From positions 1-17,464 of the forward strand of contig JAKAGL010000021.1 of assembly GCA_021815535.1 (NCBI GenBank): a stretch of 17,464 nt of DNA, read 5' to 3'. Each line of letters begins with the position of its first letter. Position 1 is the stretch's first letter. The DNA is from a bacterium. GTDB lineage: Bacteria; Nitrospinota_A; UBA7883; JACRGQ01. Shown in pieces: positions 1-7,202 of the stretch. The position numbers and the translations under genes were made by a program. The notes beneath the pieces are model-generated. The model did no database searches and was not told where the DNA came from. It saw only the letters and a list, made by a program, of their open reading frames with translations.

Positions 1-497
1 TTGAACTGGAAGTGGTCGCCCTGGATGCAGACCGGGCCTTCGTATCCTTCCTTGATGGCGGCGGCGAGGAGCACGGCGGCGTATTCGGCCGGTTCCTGCA
101 GGGTGTAGCCCATCTCTGATTTGGCGATTTCAAATATGAAGGAGGGGGCATTGTTCTTCAGCGCGGCACGGATGAGCGCGCGCGCCACATCGTAGGTCAT
201 GCCGCGGATGTTGACGGCCGGCACGGTGAAACCTTTCACGTCGCCGCGGCCCATCGCTTCGTACAGCCCCTGTATCGAAGCGGGCACGGCGCCGGCGGCC
301 AGCGCGATCTCCTTTATCAGCGCGCGGGCAGTGCCGCGCAGTTCCTGGCTTTCATTAAACACCGCGTTGTAGACGAGCCGGTCTATGACTTCGCCGCGCA
401 GTTTCGCGCGGTCGGATATTTTCACCGTAGGCTTGGTTTGTACGCACGGCGCAAGGTACTGCTCCATATCCGCCAGCGACATAAATCCCTTCGTCAT
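1..497 (-). CDS. Class II fructose-bisphosphate aldolase-family protein (5' part, cut by window edge)
   Basis: The reading frame starts at ATG 497-495 and runs off the left edge, so only about 165 N-terminal residues are present. An AAGGAG ribosome-binding site lies at 504-509, six bases upstream, which fixes the start. After a leader of about 90 residues, the region from TVPAVNIRGMTYDVAR onward resembles the start of the class II (zinc-dependent) aldolase barrel. The later motif IQGDHFQ carries the Asp-His pair expected for the catalytic Asp and a zinc ligand. Class II aldolases cleave or form ketose bisphosphates such as fructose 1,6-bisphosphate in glycolysis and gluconeogenesis. The N-terminal extension and the QGDHFQ context differ from classical Fba (which has LHLDHG), so the exact sugar substrate is uncertain. 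The family assignment is from motif recognition; the C-terminal half, with the other metal ligands and phosphate-binding residues, is outside the window. Confidence 0.8.
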   Translation of the reverse strand, partial: MTKGFMSLADMEQYLAPCVQTKPTVKISDRAKLRGEVIDRLVYNAVFNESQELRGTARALIKEIALAAGAVPASIQGLYEAMGRGDVKGFTVPAVNIRGMTYDVARALIRAALKNNAPSFIFEIAKSEMGYTLQEPAEYAAVLLAAAIKEGYEGPVCIQGDHFQF

Positions 498-503
498 AAT
501 GCT

Positions 504-509
504 CTCCTT
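504..509 (-). promoter_or_regulatory. Ribosome-binding site of the aldolase-family gene
   Basis: AAGGAG on the minus strand, six bases before ATG 497-495. It contrasts with several genes in this window that have no such site and seem to be leaderless. Confidence 0.7.
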
Positions 510-668
510 AACATTGTCTCCGGACCCATTGCCATGTGCCGGGCGGTATCCCGGCGGCTGTCACGAGCGCCGATTTTCGCCGTGTTTCCCTGCCTTAAAC
601 ACACCTCGATTGTAGGCGGTGAATCCTCCGTTTGCAACTTGCTTTGCGATGCCCGCCGGGGGACCGGA

Positions 669-1514
669 TCACTGTCCCGAGGGCGCGTCTTCCGCATCCG
701 GGCCGCCGGGAAGGGCGGGAATGAAAGGGGGCGCTTCATTTTCCGTTTCGGCCTCGGATGAGGAACTATTGTGCAGATCTTGCCAGATGGAAAGACCCTT
801 GTCGCGCTTTTGCATTACACTGAGGATGACCTTGGCGCGGGCATCCAGATAGCGCGAACTGCTGATGGGAGAAAACCGTATCGGATTTGGAAGCGCCGCT
901 GCCAGCCGGCACGACTCTTCCGGCGCCAATTGGCTGGCATGCTTGCCGTAATAGAGCCGCGCGGCCTCTTCGGCGCCGAAAATGCCGGGACCCCACTCCG
1001 CCACATTCAGGTAAAGCTCCAGGATCCGTTTTTTCCCCAGTTCCCGCTCAAGCCGGAGGGTCAGCAACGCCTCTTTCAGTTTGCGTGTGGCGGTTTTTTC
1101 CGGCGAGAGAAAAAGGTTTTTCGCCAGTTGCTGGGTGATGGTGCTTCCCCCCGCCCTCACCTTTCCGGAGCGCATGTTTTTCTCCAGCGCTTCCTGGATA
1201 CCCGCCAGGTCAAAGCCGTAATGCTGCCAAAACTTGTCGTCCTCGGAGATCAGCACCGCGTCCTGAAGGAACGGGCTGATCTGGGCAAGCGGCACCCATG
1301 TATAGTGAAGCTTTGTCTTTTGGTTCATCGAGGCCCATTGCCGTTCGCGGAATTCCATGAATGCCGTTCTCTTGGGCGGAACGGTCTTGAGATAGGTGAT
1401 GTCGGGCCATATGAAGAAGGTGGTCAGCCACGCGGCAATGCCCACAACAATAAAGCCTATTAGGGCAAGAATGCCCACAACGGTTTTAAAGAAGACTCTC
1501 AGGATTGTAAACAT
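669..1514 (-). CDS. mtgA: Monofunctional biosynthetic peptidoglycan transglycosylase
   Basis: 281 residues. This GT51 glycosyltransferase polymerises lipid II into glycan strands at the outer face of the inner membrane. Residues about 10-36 form one hydrophobic N-terminal anchor. The GT51 motifs follow in order: SEDDKFWQHYGFD with the catalytic Glu at residue 91, GGSTITQQLAKNLF at 122-135, RKLKEALLTLRLE at about 144-156 with the second conserved Glu, and ILELYLNVAEWGPGIFG at 164-180. There is no transpeptidase domain, so it is the monofunctional MtgA type rather than a class A penicillin-binding protein. It is somewhat longer than E. coli MtgA (242 residues); the excess is an acidic, Pro/Ser-rich tail from about residue 250. 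The gene reads toward the aldolase gene on the same strand, 171 bases away. The start was chosen because it directly precedes the membrane anchor; the ribosome-binding site is weak. Confidence 0.93.
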   Translation of the reverse strand: MFTILRVFFKTVVGILALIGFIVVGIAAWLTTFFIWPDITYLKTVPPKRTAFMEFRERQWASMNQKTKLHYTWVPLAQISPFLQDAVLISEDDKFWQHYGFDLAGIQEALEKNMRSGKVRAGGSTITQQLAKNLFLSPEKTATRKLKEALLTLRLERELGKKRILELYLNVAEWGPGIFGAEEAARLYYGKHASQLAPEESCRLAAALPNPIRFSPISSSRYLDARAKVILSVMQKRDKGLSIWQDLHNSSSSEAETENEAPPFIPALPGGPDAEDAPSGQ

Positions 1515-1646
1515 GTTCCCGTCCGGTCAATAAGCCATAGTTCCGATGCGGTTCAAGATGCTCCCACAAGCACCATGGAGAACCCAATTATCACAAGTTT
1601 TGGGGCGCGGGCCAAATTATTTGCGCAGGACGTTCGTGACGAGTTA

Positions 1647-1668
1647 TTGGCAGGGAAATGCCTGCCAA
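1647..1668. repeat. Perfect inverted repeat in the mtgA-ccmE gap
   Basis: TTGGCAGG at 1647-1654 and CCTGCCAA at 1661-1668 are exact reverse complements separated by GAAATG. There is no T-run on either side, so it is not a standard terminator. It could be an operator or the remnant of a mobile or REP-like repeat; a role is not established. Confidence 0.4.
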
Positions 1669-1872
1669 CGCATCCCGGTCCGGGCCGAGCCGGATCGCCC
1701 GATCTATAGAAATGGATTTGGGGTACGCGAAAGCCAGTGCATGTATTTTGCATGGAATTGAGACAGCGGTCTAATTGAGCGAATGGTATTTCATTGATAA
1801 ATAAGCGCAATGTTTTTGGTATTAGCATTGCAAAATACCGCGGGTACAGGCATTTGCTTTTTAAGCGGATAT

Positions 1873-1900
1873 TTAACTTACGCGGCATAGATGCTATAGT
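1873..1900 (+). promoter_or_regulatory. Probable sigma-70 promoter of ccmEF
   Basis: TTAACT at 1873-1878 (4 of 6 to TTGACA), a 16-base spacer, and TATAGT at 1895-1900 (5 of 6 to TATAAT). The predicted transcript would start near 1907, giving a leader of about 70 bases before the ccmE ATG. Confidence 0.45.
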
Positions 1901-1976
1901 GTTCCGGCATTGGCACGAACCCCGGCACAGCTTGGCTGCTTCAGGCTGTGCGACATTTTGAAAAGGTATTTCGCGA

Positions 1977-2375
1977 ATGAAGAAGAACCATACCAAGTTT
2001 TTAGTTGGCGGCATTGTTATTGTTTGTGCCGTCGCCTATCTGATGTACATGGGAATAAAGGAAACTTCCGTTTATTACCTCACCGTTTCCGAATCCCAAA
2101 AGATGGCGGAAGGGAAGGAATTCCGCATGGAGGGGACGGTAGTGCCCGGCTCCATCAAGGCCGCCCCGGATTCGCTGGGAGCGGAATTCTCTATCACCGA
2201 CAAGATAAAGATCGTTCCGATAAACTACCACGGCACCATGCCCGACATGTTCAAGGACGATATCAAGGTGGTGGTGCAGGGGAAGTTCGATCAAGCGGGG
2301 GTTTTCCAAGCCCACACATTGCTTACCAGCTGCCCCTCGAGGTACGAGGCCTCCGAGCAGGGACACCCCAAATAA
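1977..2375 (+). CDS. ccmE: Cytochrome c maturation haem chaperone CcmE, cysteine (CxxxY) type
   Basis: 132 residues. CcmE receives haem on the periplasmic side of the inner membrane, holds it covalently, and passes it to CcmF for attachment to apocytochrome c. Residues about 8-26 form the N-terminal membrane anchor. The rest fits the family's OB-fold domain, for example EFRMEGTVVPGS at about 48-59 and the VVVQGKF...GVFQAHTLLTSC stretch at 98-119. The haem-attachment site reads C119-P-S-R-Y123, so a Cys replaces the His of the classical HxxxY motif. This Cys variant is known from Desulfovibrio and from archaeal Ccm systems. The protein ends soon after the motif, with little C-terminal tail. 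A weak AAGG lies about 10 bases upstream of ATG 1977. ccmF follows after 21 bases, probably in the same transcript. Confidence 0.92.
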   Translation: MKKNHTKFLVGGIVIVCAVAYLMYMGIKETSVYYLTVSESQKMAEGKEFRMEGTVVPGSIKAAPDSLGAEFSITDKIKIVPINYHGTMPDMFKDDIKVVVQGKFDQAGVFQAHTLLTSCPSRYEASEQGHPK

Positions 2376-2384
2376 CCCTGTGCC

Positions 2385-2390
2385 GGAGAA
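2385..2390 (+). promoter_or_regulatory. Ribosome-binding site of ccmF
   Basis: GGAGAA, six bases before ATG 2397, in the 21-base gap after the ccmE stop codon. It supports the ccmF start and translational coupling within a ccmEF operon. Confidence 0.65.
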
Positions 2391-2396
2391 TGACAG

Positions 2397-4397
2397 ATGA
2401 TTGAAATCGGCGAACTTTCACTCGCGCTTGCATTTGCCATATCGATATACGCCACCGTGGTCTCTTTTTGGGGAGGGCGGGCAAACAATGACGTTCTCGT
2501 CCGCAGCGGCCAGAACGCCTATTTCGCAATGCTGGGGCTTTTCACGTTGGCTTCGGTGGTGTTGCTGTATGAGCTTGTTATGCGCAATTTCACAGTGGAA
2601 TATGTCTACAACTATTCCAGCCGCGATCTGGCGATGTTTTATACCATCTCCGCTTTTTGGGCGGGACAGAAAGGCTCGCTGTTGCTGTGGGCCTGGATGC
2701 TTTCGCTGTTCGGCACCATCGCCATCCTGCAAAACCGCAAAAAGAACCGGCACATCATGCCGTATGTCACCGGCATCCTTTCCGCGTCGCTGATCCACTT
2801 TAGCAGCCTGATGATCTTCGCCTCGCCGGTATTCGAGAGAATGACGCTCATCCCGCCCGACGGGCACGGCCTCAATCCGATGCTGCAAAACCCCGGCATG
2901 ATTTTCCACCCGCCGACCCTTTATATCGGCTTCGTGGGCTTTGCCATACCGTTCGCGTTCGCCATGGCGGCGCTGATGCGGCGGCAGGAGGGGGATGTCT
3001 GGATCCGCTCTACCCGGCGCTGGACGATCTTTAGCTGGTTTTTCCTTCTTATGGGAAATCTGCTGGGGGCCAACTGGGCGTATGTTGAACTGGGATGGGG
3101 CGGCTATTGGGCGTGGGACCCGGTGGAGAACGCCTCCTTTATGCCTTGGCTGGTCGGCACCGCCTACCTGCACAGCGTGATGATCCAGGAAAAAAAGAAC
3201 ATGCTGAAATTCTGGAACGTGTCACTGGTGGCCGTCACCTTTTGCCTCACCATGTTCGGCACGTTCATCACCCGTTCCGGCCTTATCGCTTCGGTCCATT
3301 CGTTCGGGGCCAGCACCGTCGGCACCCAGTTCGGTTTTTTCCTCGCTATCGTGGTTGTCTTTTCGGTGACGCTGATCGCGATGCGGCGCGACATGCTGCA
3401 AAGCGAAAACCAGCTCGACTCCATCCTCTCGCGTGAATCCAGCTTCCTCTTCAACAACCTGATATTGCTCGGCGCGGCGTTTGCCGTGATGTGGGGTACC
3501 ACCTTCCCGATGATTTCCGAGGCGGTGCGCGGCGTGAAGATCACTGTCGGCCCGCCGTTCTTCAACATCGTGATGGTGCCTATCGGCCTGTTCCTGCTCA
3601 TCCTCACCGGCCTGTGCCCGCTCATCGCGTGGCGGAAGGCTTCGCTGGATAACCTGAAAAAGAACTTCCTTCTTCCGTTCCTCGCCTCGGTGCTGGGCGG
3701 CGCGGCGATGGTGGCGCTTGGCATGAGGGATATCATGGCGTGGCTGTTTTTTGTGGCGTCGGTTTTTGTGTTGGCGACCATCGTCATGGAATTCGTCCGC
3801 GGCGTCGGCAGCCGGACCTCCGGCGGCAAAGAGAACGTTATCAGCGGCACCTACAATCTGGTGGCCCGCAACAAGCGGCGCTACGGCGGCTATATCATTC
3901 ACGCCGGCATGGTGGCCATGTTCGTCGGCTTCACCGGCAATGTTTGGAACCAGTCGGTTGAAGCCAGTGTGAAGCCGGGCCAGCAGGTGAAGATCGGCAA
4001 CTACACCCTCACGTACAAGGGAACCGAATACACCAAGCCGAAACCAAGCGTTGAAAAATACGCCGCAACGCTGTTGCTGGAACAGGGGGGCGACAAGTTG
4101 GGCTACCTCCGCCCCGAAAAGAACATTTACCACAACCTCGACCAGCTTTCGGATGAAATGCCGATGCCGAATTCCGAAGTGGCCATCCGCAGTACGCTGA
4201 AAGAGGATCTATACGTCATTTTCGCATCGCTCAACGATGATCAGACCGCCAGCGTCAAGGTGCTCATCAACCCGCTGGTGATCTGGCTTTGGATCGGCGG
4301 TTTTATCATGGGCGTCGGAACCCTCATCGCCATGTGGCCCGACAAGCGCGAGAAAAAACTGCTCGACGCCGCGCTGGCGCAGACCACCACAGCCTGA
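2397..4397 (+). CDS. ccmF: Cytochrome c haem lyase subunit CcmF
   Basis: 666 residues, typical length for CcmF, with many membrane segments across the protein. CcmF takes haem from holo-CcmE and joins it to the CxxCH motif of apocytochrome c in the periplasm. The tryptophan-rich WWD signature of the haem-handling family is at 233-251 (core GGYWAWDPVENASF). Four histidines match those expected to ligate haem: His171 in MIFHPPTLYIG, His259 in YLHSVMIQEKK, His303 in SVHSFG and His502 in GGYIIHAGM. The large periplasmic domain lies at about 520-625, before the last membrane segment at about 627-646. Because the partner CcmE is the Cys type, this CcmF should be the matching variant lyase. No ccmA, B, C, D, G, H or I gene is adjacent, so the rest of the system must be elsewhere or reduced. 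Confidence 0.96.
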   Translation: MIEIGELSLALAFAISIYATVVSFWGGRANNDVLVRSGQNAYFAMLGLFTLASVVLLYELVMRNFTVEYVYNYSSRDLAMFYTISAFWAGQKGSLLLWAWMLSLFGTIAILQNRKKNRHIMPYVTGILSASLIHFSSLMIFASPVFERMTLIPPDGHGLNPMLQNPGMIFHPPTLYIGFVGFAIPFAFAMAALMRRQEGDVWIRSTRRWTIFSWFFLLMGNLLGANWAYVELGWGGYWAWDPVENASFMPWLVGTAYLHSVMIQEKKNMLKFWNVSLVAVTFCLTMFGTFITRSGLIASVHSFGASTVGTQFGFFLAIVVVFSVTLIAMRRDMLQSENQLDSILSRESSFLFNNLILLGAAFAVMWGTTFPMISEAVRGVKITVGPPFFNIVMVPIGLFLLILTGLCPLIAWRKASLDNLKKNFLLPFLASVLGGAAMVALGMRDIMAWLFFVASVFVLATIVMEFVRGVGSRTSGGKENVISGTYNLVARNKRRYGGYIIHAGMVAMFVGFTGNVWNQSVEASVKPGQQVKIGNYTLTYKGTEYTKPKPSVEKYAATLLLEQGGDKLGYLRPEKNIYHNLDQLSDEMPMPNSEVAIRSTLKEDLYVIFASLNDDQTASVKVLINPLVIWLWIGGFIMGVGTLIAMWPDKREKKLLDAALAQTTTA

Positions 4398-4591
4398 TTT
4401 GCAGGACTCGCCTCCCGTGTGCCCCCGTCTTTTGACCGGTTTCCATCCCTAAGTTGTCAGGGCCACACAGCTTCCAGTTCTATGTCACGGGCGTACAATT
4501 CTGGATACACTTTGTCTGTAAAGGGGACAGGCATTCTCAACCGGCAAAGCCACAGGTTTGCTATCATATTGTTTTATTGGTGTATATCGAC

Positions 4592-4608
4592 TAGGCACGG
4601 CGCTTGCT
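4592..4608 (+). promoter_or_regulatory. Near-consensus sigma-54 (-24/-12) promoter
   Basis: The sequence TAGGCACG-GCGC-TTGCT matches the sigma-54 consensus YTGGCACG-N4-TTGCW at every defined position except the T just before GG (here A). GG is at 4594-4595 and GC at 4606-4607, with exactly ten bases between them, the spacing that sigma-54 requires. The predicted start is near 4618-4619, giving a leader of about 36 bases before the 71-residue gene. Sigma-54 promoters need an enhancer-binding ATPase. A loose inverted half-site pair TGTC/GACA at 4513-4529, about 100 bases upstream, is one possible but weak binding site. Confidence 0.7.
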
Positions 4609-4654
4609 AATATATGGAAGCAAGAAGGCAATTAATAGTCACTAGGAGGATAAA

Positions 4655-4870
4655 ATGAGCGCAACCGCAAGTTCCCATCTGAATGCCAGCTCGCTGAAAC
4701 CGATCGCCGCACAGGCCAGATCGTGCGGCACCAGCAGCACCAGCGTGATGAAACGGATTGATGCTCTTCAAACAGGGGATAGCAACGGCACGTTCACGTT
4801 GCGTCTTTTCGTGGTACTCGGCTTGGGCTCACTCGTGTTCGCCTTTGCCCAGTTCCTCGGAATCATTTAA
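4655..4870 (+). CDS. Small membrane protein of unknown function, sigma-54-driven
   Basis: 71 residues; no family recognised. A strong AGGAGG site (4644-4649) lies five bases before the ATG. Residues 1-45 are polar and rich in Ser, Thr and Ala with a single Cys (Cys24) and the segment VMKRIDALQTGDSNG. Residues about 48-70 form one hydrophobic helix reaching the C-terminus, so it is probably a tail-anchored or single-pass inner-membrane peptide. The gene is a complete unit: sigma-54 promoter upstream, optimal ribosome-binding site, and an intrinsic terminator 25 bases after the stop. This setting argues that it is a real, regulated gene despite its size. Sigma-54 control is typical of nitrogen, stress, motility or envelope responses; which one applies cannot be read from the sequence. 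It lies between ccmF and the convergent hypF gene. Confidence 0.75.
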   Translation: MSATASSHLNASSLKPIAAQARSCGTSSTSVMKRIDALQTGDSNGTFTLRLFVVLGLGSLVFAFAQFLGII

Positions 4871-4895
4871 AACCCTCCCTATCCCCCCCCACTAT

Positions 4896-4932
4896 AAACG
4901 GCGCGGAATAACCCCCCGCGCCGTTTTTTTTT
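4896..4932 (+). terminator. Intrinsic terminator after the 71-residue gene
   Basis: ACGGCGCGG (4898-4906) pairs perfectly with CCGCGCCGT (4916-4924) across a 9-base loop, and nine T residues follow at 4924-4932. The hypF stop codon (4933-4931) overlaps the T-run on the other strand. The flanking AAA on the left gives only a short T-run in the minus direction, so it should work well for the plus-strand gene and may also help terminate hypF. Confidence 0.9.
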
Positions 4933-7195
4933 ATTTGTCCGACATTGCGATGGCGATCTGGCCGAGGGCGAGGCCGCCATCGTTGACCGGCACCTGCCGC
5001 GGCAGGAACACCTTGAAACCCCGCTCCATCAAAAGCGGTTCCAGTTTTTTCAGCAACAGCGCGTTCTGGAAAGAACCGCCGCCCAAACAGACATCGTTGA
5101 GTCCCGTGATATTCCGCGCCCGTAGACAGCTTTCGGCTACTGCCAGCGCGACCGTATTGTGGAATTTCGCCGCGCCGGCGCCGCGTCCGGCTTCCGTTTC
5201 CCCCATGCGGGCCAGCTCGCGTACCATGTGGTCAAACTGCAGTGTGCCGTCATCGCCGATGCCGAACGGAAAAACGCCATCTTCCGACGGGTCGGCGATG
5301 GATTCCAGCATCATCGGGGCCTGTCCCTCGAATGCGTTGATCTGCCGCACCATCAGCATCGAGGCAACGGCATCGAACCACCTTCCGGCGCCGGTTGATA
5401 ATGGACAGTTGAGGCCGGCATCCACCATGCCGGTGATGCCGTCGATCTTCTTGCGGCCGGCTTTGGCTACGAACGCCGGAAGCAGTTCTAAAAAACTTTC
5501 GCCGAAGGTTTCATAAAGAAGCGCGGTGGCCACGCGCCACGGTTCTTTCGCCGCCTTGTCGCCACCCGGCAGCTTCAGCGCGGGAAAGTGCCCCAGCCGC
5601 TGAAACTTTGCGTAGGAGCAGGCCAGTATCTCGCCTCCCCATATGGTGCCGTCCGGCCCGTAGCCGGTGCCGTCCAGCGCCACGCCGATGACCTCCCCTT
5701 CCAGCTTGTTTTCCAGCATGACCGCCGCGATGTGCGCGTGATGATGCTGCACCTCCACCACCGGCAGGCCGAGCCGCCGTCCGTACGCGCTGCTTTGGTA
5801 ACGGGGGTGCATGTCGACCGCCGCCAGTTCCGGCACGATGCCGAACAGACCTTTGAAATGTTCTATCGATTCATGGAAATTCCGGTTCGCCTCGGCGTTC
5901 ACCAGGTCGCCGATGTGCGGGCCGAGGAACGCGTTCTCCCCTTTGGCGAGGCAAAAAACGTTTTTCAGGTCACCGCCGCAGGCGAGGATGGGGCGCGCCG
6001 CCTCTTTCGCCAGTTTCACCGGCACCGGCACAAAACCGCGGCTGCGGCGCAATATCATGGCATGTGTTCCGGCGATGCGGATGACCGGGTCGTCGCAGCG
6101 CCAGACTATCGGGCGGTTGTGCGTGAGGTAATAGTCGGCGATGCCCCCCAGCCGTTCCTTCATCTCCTCTTCGGTGAAGACGATCGGTTCGTCGCTGATG
6201 TTGCCGCTGGTCATCACCAGCGCCGACGGTGCGGCGGCATCGAACAGCAGATGTTGCACCGGTGTATAGGGGAGGAAAACGCCAAACTCGCGCAAGTTGG
6301 GGGCGATCCCTTCGTCCAGCGACGTTTCACTTTTCTTGTTCACCAGCACGATCGGTTTTTTGCGCGAAAGCAGCAACTCCTTCTGCGGGCCGGTAAGGGC
6401 GGCGTATGCGGCGATATCCTCTATGCTGTTGCTCATCACGGCCAGCGGTTTTTCCTTGCGCATCTTCCGTTCGCGCAATGCCTCCACCGCGGCGCTGTTC
6501 CGCGCGTCGCAGGCGAAGTGGTACCCGCCAACCCCTTTGATGGCGACGATTTTCCCTTCGCGCAACAGCCGCGCCGTTTCGCCGATGTGGTCGGCGCATT
6601 CAACCTCCTCCCACGCCGCGCCCCGCAGCGTCAGGCGGGGGCCGCAGACCGGGCATGCGTTCGGCTGAGCGTGAAAACGCCGGTTGGCGGGATCGTCGTA
6701 TTCGCGCTGGCAGTCGGGGCACATCGGAAACCCGGCCATCGAGGTGTAGGGGCGGTCGTAGGGGGCTTTGGTTATGAGGGTGTAGCGCGGGCCGCAGTTG
6801 GTGCAGTTGATGAACGGGTAACGGTGCCGCCGGTCGGCGGGATCCATCATCTCCCGCAGGCAGTCGGCGCAGACGTCCCAATCTTTCGAAATGAGCGGGA
6901 TCTCGGCCCCTTCTGGATGGCTGGTAACGATGGTAAAGCCTGTTTCCCCCTTCGGCTCGATCTGCGCGGATGACACATGGTCGATGCGCGCCAGCGGCGG
7001 CGGCTGTTTTTCAAGGTGAACCAGGAATTTTTGGCAGGCTTCATCGCTCCCCTCGATCTCGATCTCCACCCCTTTTTTGCTGTTGAATACGCTGCCGGCC
7101 AGCTCGTACAGCAGTGCGGCGTTATACACAAAGGGGCGGAAGCCAACGCCTTGCACCACGCCGCGCACATCGATCTTCCACCGGACGGTTTTCAT
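4931..7195 (-). CDS. hypF: Carbamoyltransferase HypF, [NiFe]-hydrogenase maturation
   Basis: 754 residues, full length for the family. HypF uses carbamoyl phosphate and ATP to make the thiocarbamate on HypE that becomes the cyanide ligand of the NiFe cofactor. Domains in order: acylphosphatase-like at 1-92 with VQGVGFRPFVY at 14-24; two zinc-finger pairs at about 109-184 (CADC, CTNCGPRYT, CPDC, CPVCGPR); a YrdC-like nucleotide-binding domain at about 200-390 (KGVGGYHFACDA, MTSGNISDEPI); and a Kae1-like domain at about 400-754 with the HHHAHIA metal motif at 484-490 and ALDGTGYGPDGTIWGGE at 506-522. All key motifs are intact. The start lies seven bases after the hypB stop, with an AAAGG site overlapping that stop, so it is the last gene of hypABF. 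Confidence 0.97.
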   Translation of the reverse strand: MKTVRWKIDVRGVVQGVGFRPFVYNAALLYELAGSVFNSKKGVEIEIEGSDEACQKFLVHLEKQPPPLARIDHVSSAQIEPKGETGFTIVTSHPEGAEIPLISKDWDVCADCLREMMDPADRRHRYPFINCTNCGPRYTLITKAPYDRPYTSMAGFPMCPDCQREYDDPANRRFHAQPNACPVCGPRLTLRGAAWEEVECADHIGETARLLREGKIVAIKGVGGYHFACDARNSAAVEALRERKMRKEKPLAVMSNSIEDIAAYAALTGPQKELLLSRKKPIVLVNKKSETSLDEGIAPNLREFGVFLPYTPVQHLLFDAAAPSALVMTSGNISDEPIVFTEEEMKERLGGIADYYLTHNRPIVWRCDDPVIRIAGTHAMILRRSRGFVPVPVKLAKEAARPILACGGDLKNVFCLAKGENAFLGPHIGDLVNAEANRNFHESIEHFKGLFGIVPELAAVDMHPRYQSSAYGRRLGLPVVEVQHHHAHIAAVMLENKLEGEVIGVALDGTGYGPDGTIWGGEILACSYAKFQRLGHFPALKLPGGDKAAKEPWRVATALLYETFGESFLELLPAFVAKAGRKKIDGITGMVDAGLNCPLSTGAGRWFDAVASMLMVRQINAFEGQAPMMLESIADPSEDGVFPFGIGDDGTLQFDHMVRELARMGETEAGRGAGAAKFHNTVALAVAESCLRARNITGLNDVCLGGGSFQNALLLKKLEPLLMERGFKVFLPRQVPVNDGGLALGQIAIAMSDK

Positions 7196-7202
7196 CGCGC
7201 CT

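Larger units (their letters stand above)
1515..1976. other. 462-base divergent intergenic region between mtgA and ccmE
   Basis: No convincing gene is seen. It holds a probable ccmE promoter at its right end (1873-1900), a possible weak mtgA promoter on the minus strand (TTGAAC at 1551-1556), and a perfect 8-bp inverted repeat TTGGCAGG/CCTGCCAA with a 6-base loop at 1647-1668. An ATG-started 44-codon frame at 1575-1709 (plus) has a protein-like composition but neither a ribosome-binding site nor a -10 box at leaderless distance, so it is not called. A longer minus-strand frame here (1553-2014) starts inside ccmE and has no recognisable features. Confidence 0.5.

Noticed and set aside
538..555. 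GCCGGG/CCCGGC hairpin between mtgA and the aldolase gene as a terminator
   Set aside because: A 6-bp stem without a T-run in either direction.
1575..1709. Possible 44-residue plus-strand peptide in the mtgA-ccmE gap
   Set aside because: Its composition is protein-like, but it has no ribosome-binding site and no -10 box at leaderless distance; too weak without conservation data.
1910..1926. TTGGCACGAACC as a second sigma-54 promoter before ccmE
   Set aside because: The -24 half is perfect, but at the required spacing the -12 position reads CCGG instead of TTGC.
1553..2014. Minus-strand frame of 153 codons across the mtgA-ccmE gap
   Set aside because: It begins inside ccmE on the opposite strand, has no ribosome-binding site, covers the ccmE promoter region, and shows no protein-like pattern.
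5588..6973. Long plus-strand open frame (461 codons) opposite hypF
   Set aside because: It is antisense to fully motif-matched hypF and reads as His/Arg/Val-rich sequence with no family features; GC-rich genes commonly leave such open antisense frames.
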